64,000 bases of DNA, taken from the NCBI RefSeq assembly GCF_001280085.1, contig NZ_LGED01000068.1:1-64000 (forward strand). Direction: 5' to 3'. Positions within the stretch are counted from its first letter, which is position 1; the number at the start of each line of letters is the position of its first letter. The DNA comes from Saccharothrix sp. NRRL B-16348 (GTDB lineage Bacteria > Actinomycetota > Actinomycetes > Mycobacteriales > Pseudonocardiaceae). The notes beneath the pieces are model-generated. The model ran no database searches. It saw nothing but the letters and a program-made list of their open reading frames with translations, and was not told where the DNA came from. The translations under genes and the position numbers were made by a program. Below are positions 16,770 through 25,206 of the stretch, piece by piece.

Positions 16770-17867
16770 TCAGCGGTGGGTACCGAAGAAGTCGGCCGAG
16801 CCGACGTCGAGGGGCACGACCCGGCCGTCACCGCGGGCGGCGGCGAACACCTCGCCCGCCGTCAGCGCCGTGATGCCGTCGGGGCCGACGAGCGCGCGTT
16901 CCACCCGGGAGTCGACCGTCAACGTCGCGGTGACCTGCCCGGTCGCCAGGGACACCAGGCTCAGCGCGACACCGGTGTCGTCCGCCGAGCGCTGGTGCTC
17001 GACCAGCACGTGCCCGGTGGCGGCGGCGACCGCGGTCACGCCGTCGACCACCAGCCGGGCGCCGTGGAACGTCGTCGCGCCCACCGGCAGCTCCCGCCCG
17101 TCGGCCGTGACGCGGACCAGCACGCTGCCCGGCACGCCACCCGGCGCCTGCCGCAGCGCGATCCGCTCGGCGCCCCCATTCAACGCCGCTTCGACACCGG
17201 TCGCGGTGGTCGGTGCGCCCGGACCGCGCTGCACCGAGAGCCGGTCGGACCAGGCCGCGGCGGTCTGCGGGTCGACCGGCGTGGCCGTCACCTCGTCCAG
17301 CCTGACCGCCACCACCCCTCCGGCGGCGTTCATGGCCATCACGCGGCGGCTCTCCGGGTCGTACGCGTAGGCGGTCCGCGCCGCGGCGAACGCGTCACCG
17401 AGCCCCGGGACGCCCGCGCCCTCGACGACCACCGACCCGTCCGCCAACGCGACCACGACCAGCCCCGAATCGGTGGCCAGGTAGGCGTGGTGCCGCCCGG
17501 CGGCCAGCACCGACGCCTCCCAGCTCAGCCGGTCGGACAGCTGCGTGTCCCACAGCACCTCGCCGGTGGCCGGGTCCGTGGCCGCCAACCGCACCTGGAA
17601 CAGGTCCTGCGTCATCAGCTGGAACACGCCGCGCACGCCGTGCCGCGCGTACGGCGCCAGCACCACGTCCCGCCCGTCGATCTCGACGAACGCGAAACCG
17701 GCCTGCATCTCCACGTCCGGCTCCGGCGAGACCGCGTAGGACCCGCCGAAGATCAGCAGCGCGAGCAGCACCGGCGGCAGCAGGAGCAGCGGCAGCACGC
17801 GGCGGCGCGGAGGCGGTGGGGTCTCGTAGGGCATCACCGGCGAGTACTGCTGCGGTGTCTGGTACAT
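16770..17867 (-). CDS. Membrane-anchored PQQ-like beta-propeller protein
   Basis: A 365-residue protein with a short Pro-rich cytosolic N-terminus, one TM segment (about residues 23-43) and an extracellular part. The extracellular region has repeated strands typical of PQQ-like propellers, for example LAATDPATGEVLWDT, DSGLVVVALADGS, SLATGQVTATLTVDS and DGRVVPLDVG. No enzyme motif is seen. Start ATG 17867 is chosen because the signal-anchor follows directly; the longer open frame upstream is antisense to the next operon. It is divergent from the CHAT operon (120-base spacer). Confidence 0.7.
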   Translation of the reverse strand: MYQTPQQYSPVMPYETPPPPRRRVLPLLLLPPVLLALLIFGGSYAVSPEPDVEMQAGFAFVEIDGRDVVLAPYARHGVRGVFQLMTQDLFQVRLAATDPATGEVLWDTQLSDRLSWEASVLAAGRHHAYLATDSGLVVVALADGSVVVEGAGVPGLGDAFAAARTAYAYDPESRRVMAMNAAGGVVAVRLDEVTATPVDPQTAAAWSDRLSVQRGPGAPTTATGVEAALNGGAERIALRQAPGGVPGSVLVRVTADGRELPVGATTFHGARLVVDGVTAVAAATGHVLVEHQRSADDTGVALSLVSLATGQVTATLTVDSRVERALVGPDGITALTAGEVFAAARGDGRVVPLDVGSADFFGTHR

Positions 17868-17987
17868 CGGTTCCCCCGTTCGGTCGTGATGGGGGAAGCT
17901 TCGGCCGCGCACCCCGCCTACCGGTCCCAGGAACCGGGTGCGCGAGTCCGCCACCAGCGGTGATCTCGTTCGACTACGCTCGGGCCG

Positions 17988-19244
17988 GTGAGCACCGTCC
18001 GAGCCGCGACGCTTCCGCGCGGTGCGCTGGTCGCCCGGGCGTGGGCCGGCCTCGGCGCCGCGGTCGCGCCGCTGAGCAACGCGGCGGGCCGCCCGCTGAC
18101 CCGCACGGTGAAGCTGATCCTCGACCCGCTCGTGCTGCGGCCCGTGCTCAACCCGGAGTTCGCGTCGGGCGCCGTCGCCGCCGAACACGCCGACGCCCTG
18201 ACGTCCCGGATCGCCGACGCGGGCCCGGTGCTGGCCGCGACCGCGAGCTGGTTCACGGTGCTCAAGAAGGAACGCCGCCGCCGCTGGATCACCGACGGCA
18301 ACCCGCAGGACCTCTACTTCCAGCGTTGCTTCGAGCTGGCCACCGGGCACGGCGAACCCGGACCGGACGCCGCCGACGTCGCCGCGGCCGTGCTGGAGGA
18401 GGTCCACGGGCGGGCCGGGCCGACCGTCGCCGCGCTGCGCGACTTCGTGACCGACCCGGCCAACGCGGCCGAGCTGACCCGGCTGCTCGACACCGCGTGG
18501 GACGCCCCCCGACCGCCCGCCCCGGCCTTGCCCGCCCCGGCCTTGCCCGCCACCGCGCCGTTCCTGGCCACCTGCGCCGTCACGCCGGACCGGGCACTGT
18601 TCGCCGCACTGGTCGCGGGCTCGGCGGGCAGCGCGGGCGCGGCCGACCTCGACCGGCCGGGTGTGGCGCTGGCGCACGGGCTGACCTCGCGCGACCGGCC
18701 CGTGCGACCCGAGCTGGGGCGTGGCGCGTCGAAGGCGAACCTGCCCAGGCCGTTCGACCGGTCGATCGTGGAACGCCTGTTCGCGCCGCTGACCAACGCG
18801 TTCCAGCGGGAGGGGCTGGCGGACGTGCCGACGTTGGTGCGGCGGGAGATCACCCGGTCGGCCGGGCCGTGGCAGCTCGCCGACGAGGAGAGCAGGCTCG
18901 TCGTGGTGCTCGGCCGGGACGCGTCCGCGGACCTCGCGGGTCCACCGGTCGGCGGTCCGGGCTCCGCGGCGGCGAGGTTGCGGTCGAGGTGGGAACGCGA
19001 GGCGTACGTGCACCGGGTGCTGCGGATGCCGTCCGCCGCGCCGCCCGAGGTCCGCGCGGACGTGCGCGGTGTGCGGGAGGCGTACCTGCGGCGGCTGTGG
19101 GTGCGCCTGCACGGCCGCGAGCTGCGGCACGACACCGTGACGTCCGACCAGGTGTGGGACGTGCTCGACGGCGTGCTGCGGTCGGTGATCCTGGACCAGC
19201 GCGACCGGTTGCGGTCCGTGCTGGAGCGGGAGGCGGTGGCGTGA
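17988..19244 (+). CDS. Unknown protein, first gene of the TPR-CHAT operon
   Basis: A 418-residue protein with no recognised family. It is mostly helical and soluble, with a basic patch LKKERRRRWI near residue 92, a Pro/Ala linker (PALPAPALPA) near residue 180 made from a 15-base tandem repeat, and an Arg-rich C-terminal helical region (VREAYLRRLWVRLHGRELRH, then ILDQRDRLRSVLEREAVA). No signal peptide is clear. Its GTGA stop-start overlap with the next gene and the same overlaps downstream show that it belongs to a fixed four-gene unit. It could be a target, regulator or scaffold of the CHAT peptidase (inference). Confidence 0.75.
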   Translation: MSTVRAATLPRGALVARAWAGLGAAVAPLSNAAGRPLTRTVKLILDPLVLRPVLNPEFASGAVAAEHADALTSRIADAGPVLAATASWFTVLKKERRRRWITDGNPQDLYFQRCFELATGHGEPGPDAADVAAAVLEEVHGRAGPTVAALRDFVTDPANAAELTRLLDTAWDAPRPPAPALPAPALPATAPFLATCAVTPDRALFAALVAGSAGSAGAADLDRPGVALAHGLTSRDRPVRPELGRGASKANLPRPFDRSIVERLFAPLTNAFQREGLADVPTLVRREITRSAGPWQLADEESRLVVVLGRDASADLAGPPVGGPGSAAARLRSRWEREAYVHRVLRMPSAAPPEVRADVRGVREAYLRRLWVRLHGRELRHDTVTSDQVWDVLDGVLRSVILDQRDRLRSVLEREAVA

Positions 19245-20251
19245 AGGTGACCCGCGCGTCCGACGTCGTCGTCGGCGACTGGCCCACGTCGCCCGAGGTC
19301 GTGGCGCTGATCGAGGGGGCGGGCGCTTCGCTCGCGTGGGACGTCCTGGCCGACACCGCCGTGCCCGCCGCGCGCGTGCACGACCCGGAACGTGCGGCCG
19401 AGTGGCTGTGGGAGGTCTACGGCGACGCGGCCGAGGCGGTGCTCGGCGGCGCGTCGGAGGTGGAGGTGCCCGCCGACGGCGACTGGCGGGTCCGTGACGC
19501 CTGTCGTCGGGCGGCGCAGCTGGAGTGGGCGCGCGCGTGGTGGCCCGCGTCGGTCACGGCCGGTGTGCCCGCGCTGGATCCCGTTGTGCTGCACGTGGAA
19601 CGTGCGGTTGCGCTGTCCACTGTGGAGCACTTGCTGGACGACCCGGACGCGGTCGAGCGGGCGTTGGCCTCGGTCGTGTCGCTCGCCGTGCCGACGTCCG
19701 ATCCCGAGCTGGACGCGTTGGCCGGTCGGATCGCCGCGCTGGCCGAGGACTACGGGGTGGAGCTGCGGCCGGCCGAGGCGCCAACCAGGTCCGGGTTCGC
19801 GCTGGCCGCCGGAGGTGTGGACGCCGCCGGCGGTGTCACGGCCCTGTCCGGTGCGTCCACTGTGGACTGGACTTTGGTGCCGCACGGCGTGGTCGACGCC
19901 TCCGCGCCCGCCCGGTGGGCCGTCGTGCGGCGGCAGGGGAGGACGGTGCTGGAGGTGTCCGTCGTGCCCGGGCCGACGCCGGGGCCGCGGTTGGCGGCAC
20001 GGTTCGGCGACGTCGAGGTGGCGTTGGACGGTGTCGACGCGGCGGGGTGGCTCATCGGTTCCTCGCCGGTGTCCGCGGCCGTGCTGCTGCTGCCACCCGA
20101 CCGGCGCGTGCTGACCGTCTACGCGCCGGGCTTCGCCGAACCCGCCGCGCCCGACCCGGACGCCGGGCCGCGCCGTGCGGCGATCATCTCCTACGCCCGT
20201 TCCCGGATCGGCTCGCCGACCGCGACCACCACTGAGCGGACGGCGCGGTGA
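19241..20251 (+). CDS. Unknown protein, second gene of the TPR-CHAT operon
   Basis: A 336-residue protein with no family recognised. The N-terminal half is helical with many Trp and Glu residues (AAEWLWEVYG, AAQLEWARAWWPA). The C-terminal half (from about residue 200) looks beta-rich, with repeated strands such as WAVVRRQGRTVLEVSVVPG and RLAARFGDVEVALDG, and could be a small beta-sandwich. Start GTG 19241 overlaps the upstream stop as GTGA, and its own stop overlaps the TPR gene start the same way. The coupling implies stoichiometric production with its neighbours. Confidence 0.75.
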   Translation: MKVTRASDVVVGDWPTSPEVVALIEGAGASLAWDVLADTAVPAARVHDPERAAEWLWEVYGDAAEAVLGGASEVEVPADGDWRVRDACRRAAQLEWARAWWPASVTAGVPALDPVVLHVERAVALSTVEHLLDDPDAVERALASVVSLAVPTSDPELDALAGRIAALAEDYGVELRPAEAPTRSGFALAAGGVDAAGGVTALSGASTVDWTLVPHGVVDASAPARWAVVRRQGRTVLEVSVVPGPTPGPRLAARFGDVEVALDGVDAAGWLIGSSPVSAAVLLLPPDRRVLTVYAPGFAEPAAPDPDAGPRRAAIISYARSRIGSPTATTTERTAR

Positions 20252-22557
20252 ACGACTCGTCCGACCTGAACAACGAGGGTGTGCGGCTGGCCGGTGACGG
20301 TGACCTGGCCGGCGCGCGGTCCGCGCTCGAAGCGGCACTCACGGCATCCTCACCGGAGGACCGCGCGCAGGTGTTGGTGAACCTGGCGCACGTGGTGGAC
20401 ATGGCCGGCGAGCGGGAGCACGCGGTGGACCTGCTGACGGAGGCCGTCGCGGTGGGGGAGGGGACGGTCAGGCTGACGGCGATCGCGTCGCGTGCGGACC
20501 TGCTGCCGTGGCTCGACCGGTGGGAGGAGGCGTGGCGGGACGTCGAGGCGGCGCTGGTCGAGACGGATCCGTCGCAGCAGGTGGTGCTGCGCAACACCCG
20601 CGTCGGCCTGCTGATGATGGCCGGTTACCTCGCGGAGGCTGAGGCGGAGGCCGTGGAGGCGGTCGAGCTGGCTGCTTCGCACGCGCCCGAGTACCTGGCG
20701 AACCTCTACTACAACCTGGCGCTGCTCGCCGACGAGGCGGGGGACGAGACGCGCGCGTCGATGTACCGGGTGCTGTCCGACAACCCGGGTCGGCGGCCGC
20801 TCGGGGCTCGGTGGCAGCGGTTCGTGGAGCTGACCGCCGAGGGCGCGGCGCTGCTGTCGTCGGGCGACCGACCCGCCGCCAAAGCCGCCTTCACCGCCGC
20901 GTACCGCGAGACGTTCGCGGTCGTGGAGCGCGAGACGCTCGCCGCCGCGCAGCCCGATCCGCTCGCCCTCGCTGAGCGCGAGACGTTCGCCGTCGTGCAG
21001 CCCGAGGCCCCGGAATTGTCAGACCCTTCTGGCACAATAAAAACAGGGGTCCCCTTGGCGGGGACCCCTGCGCAGCAACCACCGGCGGAGACCGCCGTGG
21101 ACGACGTCGAAGTCGTGGTGTGCCGTGCCGGAGCCGCCGGCAACCTCGCCGGAGTCGCCGACGACCCCGAAGAAGCCGTGCGGTGGAGCACGGAGGCCGT
21201 CGAAGCCGCACGGACCGCCCTCACAGCAGTCGGCGACGCCTACGGCTCCGCCACGGTGCTGGTGAACGCCCTGGTGTCCCGCGCCGTCGCCCGCTTCACC
21301 CAGACCCGCCTCCCCGACGCGTTGGCGGACCTGGACGAAGCCCTCGAGCTGGTGGCCGACGCCGGCGAGTCCTTCGAAGCCACCGTCCGCGCCACCCGCG
21401 CCCGCGTGCTCGCCACCGGCGGCTGGTTCGCGGAAGCCGCCGACGAAGCACGCACCGCGTTGGACCTCGCCTACACCGCCGCCCCGGCCATGGCCGCATC
21501 CGTCCACTTCACGTTGGCCGAGATCACGAGCGCCACCGGCGACCTCCCCGGCGCCGCCGAACACCTCGCCCTGGCCCGCGACCTGAGCGCCGCCACCGGC
21601 GACGTCGCGGGCGAGGCCACCGCCCTGCTAAGCTCCGCCCGACTGTCCTACCTCGCCTCGGACACCGACCGCGCCGACGCGCTGTACGACGAAGCGGAAG
21701 CCCTCCTCGCCGACGACCCCCGCCGGAGAGCCGCGTGCCTGCACGGTCGGGCGGCCGTCGCGGTCCTGCGCGGCGAGCCCCGGGCCGCCCTCGCGCTGTC
21801 CGACCAGGCACTCACGCTCCTGGACGCGGCGTCCCCGCTGGAGTCGTTGGCGCTGCACCAAGTGCGGGGCTCGGCGTTCGAGGCGGCCGGGGACTACGCG
21901 GAGGCCGAGTCCTGCTACGCCGAAGCGGCGGCGTTGTGCGAGGCGGCCGGCCTGTGGCACGTCGCGCTGGGCATGGCGTGGTGGCGCGCGGACGCCTTGA
22001 TCCGCCGGGTCGCCACCGCCACCGGGAACGAACGGCAGCAGCTCAGCCGCAGAGCGCTGGACCTGGCGATGCCCGCCGCGTTGGCCTCGGAAGCCGTGCG
22101 GCAGCGGTTCCCGCACGGGCCGCTGCGCGAACGGTGGGTGGCACTGGCGTCCGCGCCCGCCACCCGGTCGGCGTTCCTGGCGATCCGGGCGGTCGGCGAC
22201 CTGACGTTGGCGGCCGAGTACGTCGACCACATCGCGGGCGCGGTGTCACTGCACGCCGAGGGCGGCACAGCACCCGTGGAACGCGGAGATCTGGTCACGT
22301 TGCCCGCGCCACCGACCGCCGACACGCATCTGCCGACCGCCGACCCGCACCTGCCGACCGCCGACGCGCACCTGCCCTACGCGGCCTCCGGGTTCGCCAC
22401 CGGCGCGGACCCGGCCTTCCCCGCCACCGGCTTCGAACTGCCGCCGAGGGTCCGGCTCGACCCGGCCGTGCCGACCTCCCTGGACGCCTGGATCGACGTG
22501 GCCGAGCAGCGTTACGGGTTCCCGGTGCGATCGGAACGGGCGGTGGCGTCGTGGTGA
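20248..22557 (+). CDS. TPR-repeat protein of the CHAT operon
   Basis: A 769-residue helical-repeat protein. TPR-like pairs are visible in both halves: DLNNEGVRLAGDGDLAGARSAL at the start, EYLANLYYNLALLADEAGD, RLPDALADLDEALELV, LHQVRGSAFEAAGDYAEAE and more. A low-complexity linker (about residues 210-290) separates two repeat blocks and contains an A/T-rich, hairpin-forming patch at 21015-21070. A second linker near residues 690-715 has three TADxHLP repeats. TPR proteins next to CHAT peptidases usually sense or dock a trigger and control the protease. GTGA overlaps join it to the genes on both sides. Confidence 0.85.
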   Translation: MNDSSDLNNEGVRLAGDGDLAGARSALEAALTASSPEDRAQVLVNLAHVVDMAGEREHAVDLLTEAVAVGEGTVRLTAIASRADLLPWLDRWEEAWRDVEAALVETDPSQQVVLRNTRVGLLMMAGYLAEAEAEAVEAVELAASHAPEYLANLYYNLALLADEAGDETRASMYRVLSDNPGRRPLGARWQRFVELTAEGAALLSSGDRPAAKAAFTAAYRETFAVVERETLAAAQPDPLALAERETFAVVQPEAPELSDPSGTIKTGVPLAGTPAQQPPAETAVDDVEVVVCRAGAAGNLAGVADDPEEAVRWSTEAVEAARTALTAVGDAYGSATVLVNALVSRAVARFTQTRLPDALADLDEALELVADAGESFEATVRATRARVLATGGWFAEAADEARTALDLAYTAAPAMAASVHFTLAEITSATGDLPGAAEHLALARDLSAATGDVAGEATALLSSARLSYLASDTDRADALYDEAEALLADDPRRRAACLHGRAAVAVLRGEPRAALALSDQALTLLDAASPLESLALHQVRGSAFEAAGDYAEAESCYAEAAALCEAAGLWHVALGMAWWRADALIRRVATATGNERQQLSRRALDLAMPAALASEAVRQRFPHGPLRERWVALASAPATRSAFLAIRAVGDLTLAAEYVDHIAGAVSLHAEGGTAPVERGDLVTLPAPPTADTHLPTADPHLPTADAHLPYAASGFATGADPAFPATGFELPPRVRLDPAVPTSLDAWIDVAEQRYGFPVRSERAVASW
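21016..21070 (-). terminator. Terminator-like hairpin on the minus strand inside the TPR gene
   Basis: A perfect 11-base stem (21044-21054, CAGGGGTCCCC, with 21060-21070) has a 5-base loop. Read on the minus strand it is followed by TTTTTATTG, the form of an intrinsic terminator. The patch is far richer in A/T than the surrounding gene but stays in frame, encoding LSDPSGTIKTGVPLAGTP. It could stop antisense transcription or be a relic of an inserted element. Confidence 0.6.
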
Positions 22558-23732
22558 CCGTGCAGCTCAAACTCGTGGACGCGGGCGACCTGTACGTGGC
22601 GTGGCGGTGGGAGCACGAACCGGCCGAACCCCGCGTCATCGCCGTGCCGCGCGACCTCGTGCAGGGCACGTTGGACGAGTGGGTCGCAGCGGTGCCGTCG
22701 CCGTTGCCGGGCGAGACCGCCGACCAGGCCCTGCGCCGCTCGCTCACGAACGGCCCGCTCGTCGACCACGCCCGCGAACGAGACCTGGCGACGCGGATGG
22801 CACGCGCCCTGGTGCCGCACCGGCTGGCGGTCGAGCTGAACTCCTGGCTGGCCCAGGGAATCCGGCCGCACCTGCGCGTCCAGCCGTCCCCGTCGACCGC
22901 CCTGGTGCCGTGGGAAGCACTGCGCATCGACGACGGCCTGCGAGCGGTGCACGACACGACCGTCTCCGTGCTGCCGCCGGCGACGGTGGGCAACGCCGCG
23001 GAACGCCGGGTGCGCCCCTTCGACCCACGAGGACCCGTCGTCAGCGTCCTCGACCCCGTGGTGCCCGGCTTCCCCGACGCGTCCGGCCTCGGTTCGGTGC
23101 TCGGCCACCCCACCCCGGAGCTGGCCGCGCTCGGCGGCGTGCGCCGCGACGACATCGACCGCGACCACCTCGAACGGGCGCTGGCCACCGCTTCGCGCTT
23201 CCTCTACGTCGGCCACGTGACCACCGGCGGCCACGGCCTGGACGCCCGCCTGCACCTGTCCTGCACGGCCGGCACCACGGGCCGCGCCGCACCGCTCGGC
23301 GCCCACCGCCCCCTCGCCGCCGCCGACATCGTGCTGGGTCACCGCCCCGGCCCGGTGCGCCCGTGGCGGATACCGGCCCGCGTCGCCCTGGTGGCGTGCG
23401 AGAGCGGCGGCGACGTCCGCTTCGCCGAACCGTCCGGCCTGGTCACGGCCATGGTGCACGGCGGAGCGGAGCACGTGACCGCGACGAGGTGGACGCTGCC
23501 GACCGACGAAGGGCTGCGCCGCCTGGTGCCCGGCTTCCCGGAGACCCCCGTCCTCGCGCCCACCGTGGTGGCCGTCGACGCCGCCCACCGCGCCACCGAC
23601 CCGGTGACCGCCCTCAACGACTGGCAACGCGCCGCCGCCACACGGTGGGAGGACACGGGCGACCCCACCTGCTCGCCGCTCGTGTGGGCGGCGTTCACCA
23701 CGACCTGGGCGCCACCGACCCGGGACCGGTAG
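22554..23732 (+). CDS. CHAT-domain cysteine peptidase
   Basis: A 392-residue protein. The C-terminal two thirds match the CHAT (caspase HetF-associated with TPRs) fold: a His in FLYVGHVTT (about residue 221) and a Cys in ALVACESGG (about residue 282) form the expected dyad, and LVTAMVHGGAEHVTATRW supports the family. The N-terminal 100 residues (DLYVAWRWEHEP, LVPHRLAVELNSWLAQG) are probably a family-specific lead domain. CHAT peptidases act with TPR partners in conflict or cell-death systems. Start GTG 22554 makes a GTGA overlap with the TPR stop; GTG 22551 is possible. Confidence 0.85.
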   Translation: MTVQLKLVDAGDLYVAWRWEHEPAEPRVIAVPRDLVQGTLDEWVAAVPSPLPGETADQALRRSLTNGPLVDHARERDLATRMARALVPHRLAVELNSWLAQGIRPHLRVQPSPSTALVPWEALRIDDGLRAVHDTTVSVLPPATVGNAAERRVRPFDPRGPVVSVLDPVVPGFPDASGLGSVLGHPTPELAALGGVRRDDIDRDHLERALATASRFLYVGHVTTGGHGLDARLHLSCTAGTTGRAAPLGAHRPLAAADIVLGHRPGPVRPWRIPARVALVACESGGDVRFAEPSGLVTAMVHGGAEHVTATRWTLPTDEGLRRLVPGFPETPVLAPTVVAVDAAHRATDPVTALNDWQRAAATRWEDTGDPTCSPLVWAAFTTTWAPPTRDR

Positions 23733-23786
23733 GGCGCCGGCCGCGTCCTACCGTGATCGACCGGGTGAGGAACCGTCCTCCCCGAC

Positions 23787-24179
23787 ATGACGAGGGGTGA
23801 CGACGTGGTCGAGCCGAGGGACGAGGCGCTGCACGCCCGGATCCAGCAGCTGGAAGGCCGCGTCGAGCAGCTGACCGGACTGCTGGCCGAGCTGACCTCC
23901 GACAGGGACCGCCCGCCGCACGAGCCGCGCTTCCCGGCGGCCCTCGACACCGTCTACCAGGCCAAGACGTTCGGCTACGTCTCCGTGTACTTCACCACCG
24001 GCCGGACGGCGCGCGTGCGGCTGCTGGTCGGGCCCCAGAGCCCGCCCACCACCGTCGTCGCCCACATCCACGACGGCTTCCTGGGCGGCGTCGTGCGTCC
24101 CGGCGAGTTCTGGCTGGCCGCCACCCACAAGCCGGGGTTGAGAACCGGTTACGAGTGCGTCTTCACGCCCCTGTTCTGA
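23787..24179 (+). CDS. Small coiled-coil protein downstream of the CHAT operon
   Basis: A 130-residue protein of unknown function. Residues about 13-40 form a heptad coiled coil (ARIQQLEGRVEQLTGLLAEL), and residues about 55-130 look beta-rich (YVSVYFTTGRTARVRLLVG, GEFWLAATHKPGL). It begins 54 bases after the CHAT stop, on the same strand, so it may be the fifth gene of that operon, although there is no overlap. The coiled coil suggests oligomerisation or docking. No signal peptide or enzyme motif is seen. Confidence 0.6.
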   Translation: MTRGDDVVEPRDEALHARIQQLEGRVEQLTGLLAELTSDRDRPPHEPRFPAALDTVYQAKTFGYVSVYFTTGRTARVRLLVGPQSPPTTVVAHIHDGFLGGVVRPGEFWLAATHKPGLRTGYECVFTPLF

Positions 24180-24181
24180 CC

Positions 24182-24212
24182 TTGCACCCGGTACCGAGGT
24201 ACAGGCTTACCG
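24182..24212 (+). promoter_or_regulatory. MerR-type promoter and operator, leaderless start
   Basis: TTGCAC (-35, 24182-24187) is followed by a 19-base spacer holding the dyad ACCCGGTACCGAGGT, then TTACCG (-10, 24207-24212). A long spacer filled by a dyad is the hallmark of MerR-controlled promoters. The ATG at 24220 is 7 bases past the -10, so the mRNA would be leaderless. The likely regulator is the MerR gene downstream (inference). Confidence 0.6.
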
Positions 24213-24219
24213 TGGCGTC

Positions 24220-24540
24220 ATGAGCACAGACGAGTGGGCGCCGACCGCGTGCACGCTGCCGACCGCCGAACGCCCGCTGCGGGAGGCGGAGTTCGACGGG
24301 CTGTTCACCACGGGCGACGTGGAGCGCCCGGACCCGACCCACCTGCGCGTCACCCTCGACCCGACGCCCGAGGTGGCGGCACGGGCGGCGGCGCTGGCCG
24401 TGCGCGAGACCGCGTGCTGCTCGTTCTTCGCGTTCGCCGTCGTGGCCGAGGCCGGGCAGGTGCGGCTGGACGTCTCCGTCACCAGCGAGCACGTCGACGT
24501 GCTCGACGCCCTGCAGCACCGGGCGGGTGAGGCGGCGTGA
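24220..24540 (+). CDS. Small Cys-pair protein co-transcribed with MerR regulator
   Basis: A 106-residue protein. The most striking feature is RETACCSFFAF (about residues 69-79), with adjacent cysteines; another Cys lies at residue 10. Similar short proteins are common beside MerR regulators in actinomycetes (recalled, function unknown). The Cys pair could bind a thiophilic metal (inference). Its promoter has the MerR form, and its TGA overlaps the GTG of the MerR gene, so regulator and small protein are one autoregulated pair. Confidence 0.65.
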   Translation: MSTDEWAPTACTLPTAERPLREAEFDGLFTTGDVERPDPTHLRVTLDPTPEVAARAAALAVRETACCSFFAFAVVAEAGQVRLDVSVTSEHVDVLDALQHRAGEAA

Positions 24541-24977
24541 CCGGGCTGCGCAGCGGCCAGCTCGCCGAGGCGGCCGGGGTGAACCACCAGACGTTGCGCT
24601 ACTACGAGCGCCGGGGGCTGCTGTCCGAGCCGCCGCGGACGTCGGGCGGCCACCGCGTCTACCCGCCGGAAGCGCTCACCGTGCTGCGGATGATCAAGGC
24701 GGGGCAGCGGCTCGGGTTCACCCTGGAGGAGATCTCCGACCTGCTCGACGTGCGCCGCCGACGGCTCGGCTCGGGCCGTGAGCCGGGGTTGGCGGACCGG
24801 GTCGTGGCCAAGCTCGCCGAGGTGGAGGCCAGGATCGCCGACCTGGGCGTCATCCGCGACACCCTGCGCACCGCGCTCGACTTCGGCTGCGAAGACCTGG
24901 CCGCGTGCGCGCACGCGCCGTCCTGCCCGATCCCGTTCGCGGAGCCGGCCGACGACGCGAGCTGCGGCACGTGCTGA
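24537..24977 (+). CDS. MerR-family transcriptional regulator
   Basis: A 146-residue MerR protein. The winged HTH is LRSGQLAEAAGVNHQTLRYYERRGLL followed by the SGGHRVYPPEALTVL wing. A long dimerisation helix runs from about residue 78 to 115 (ADRVVAKLAEVEARIADL). The C-terminus holds six cysteines (FGCEDLAACAHAPSCPI, ASCGTC), consistent with metal or redox sensing. It likely activates the 19-base-spacer promoter ahead of the operon. The GTGA overlap with the previous gene is clear. Confidence 0.88.
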   Translation: MTGLRSGQLAEAAGVNHQTLRYYERRGLLSEPPRTSGGHRVYPPEALTVLRMIKAGQRLGFTLEEISDLLDVRRRRLGSGREPGLADRVVAKLAEVEARIADLGVIRDTLRTALDFGCEDLAACAHAPSCPIPFAEPADDASCGTC

Positions 24978-25206
24978 CCTGCTTCGAACGGCTGCGCGGC
25001 ACCGCGCCTGAGCTCCATGAAGGGCGGTTGAGTGCCTGAACGAGTGGAAAACGCCGGCTCGGAGAGTGAGCGCGCCGTCGGCCGCCGGTCCCCGAACCGG
25101 TGGGAGAACCGCGACAACTGGTGAACCCGCCCTCGGGCCGGGGCACGGCGGCACGGCGACGTGTTCGATGGAAAGGATGAGATCCGCCGCCGCAGAGAGG
25201 ACTGTC

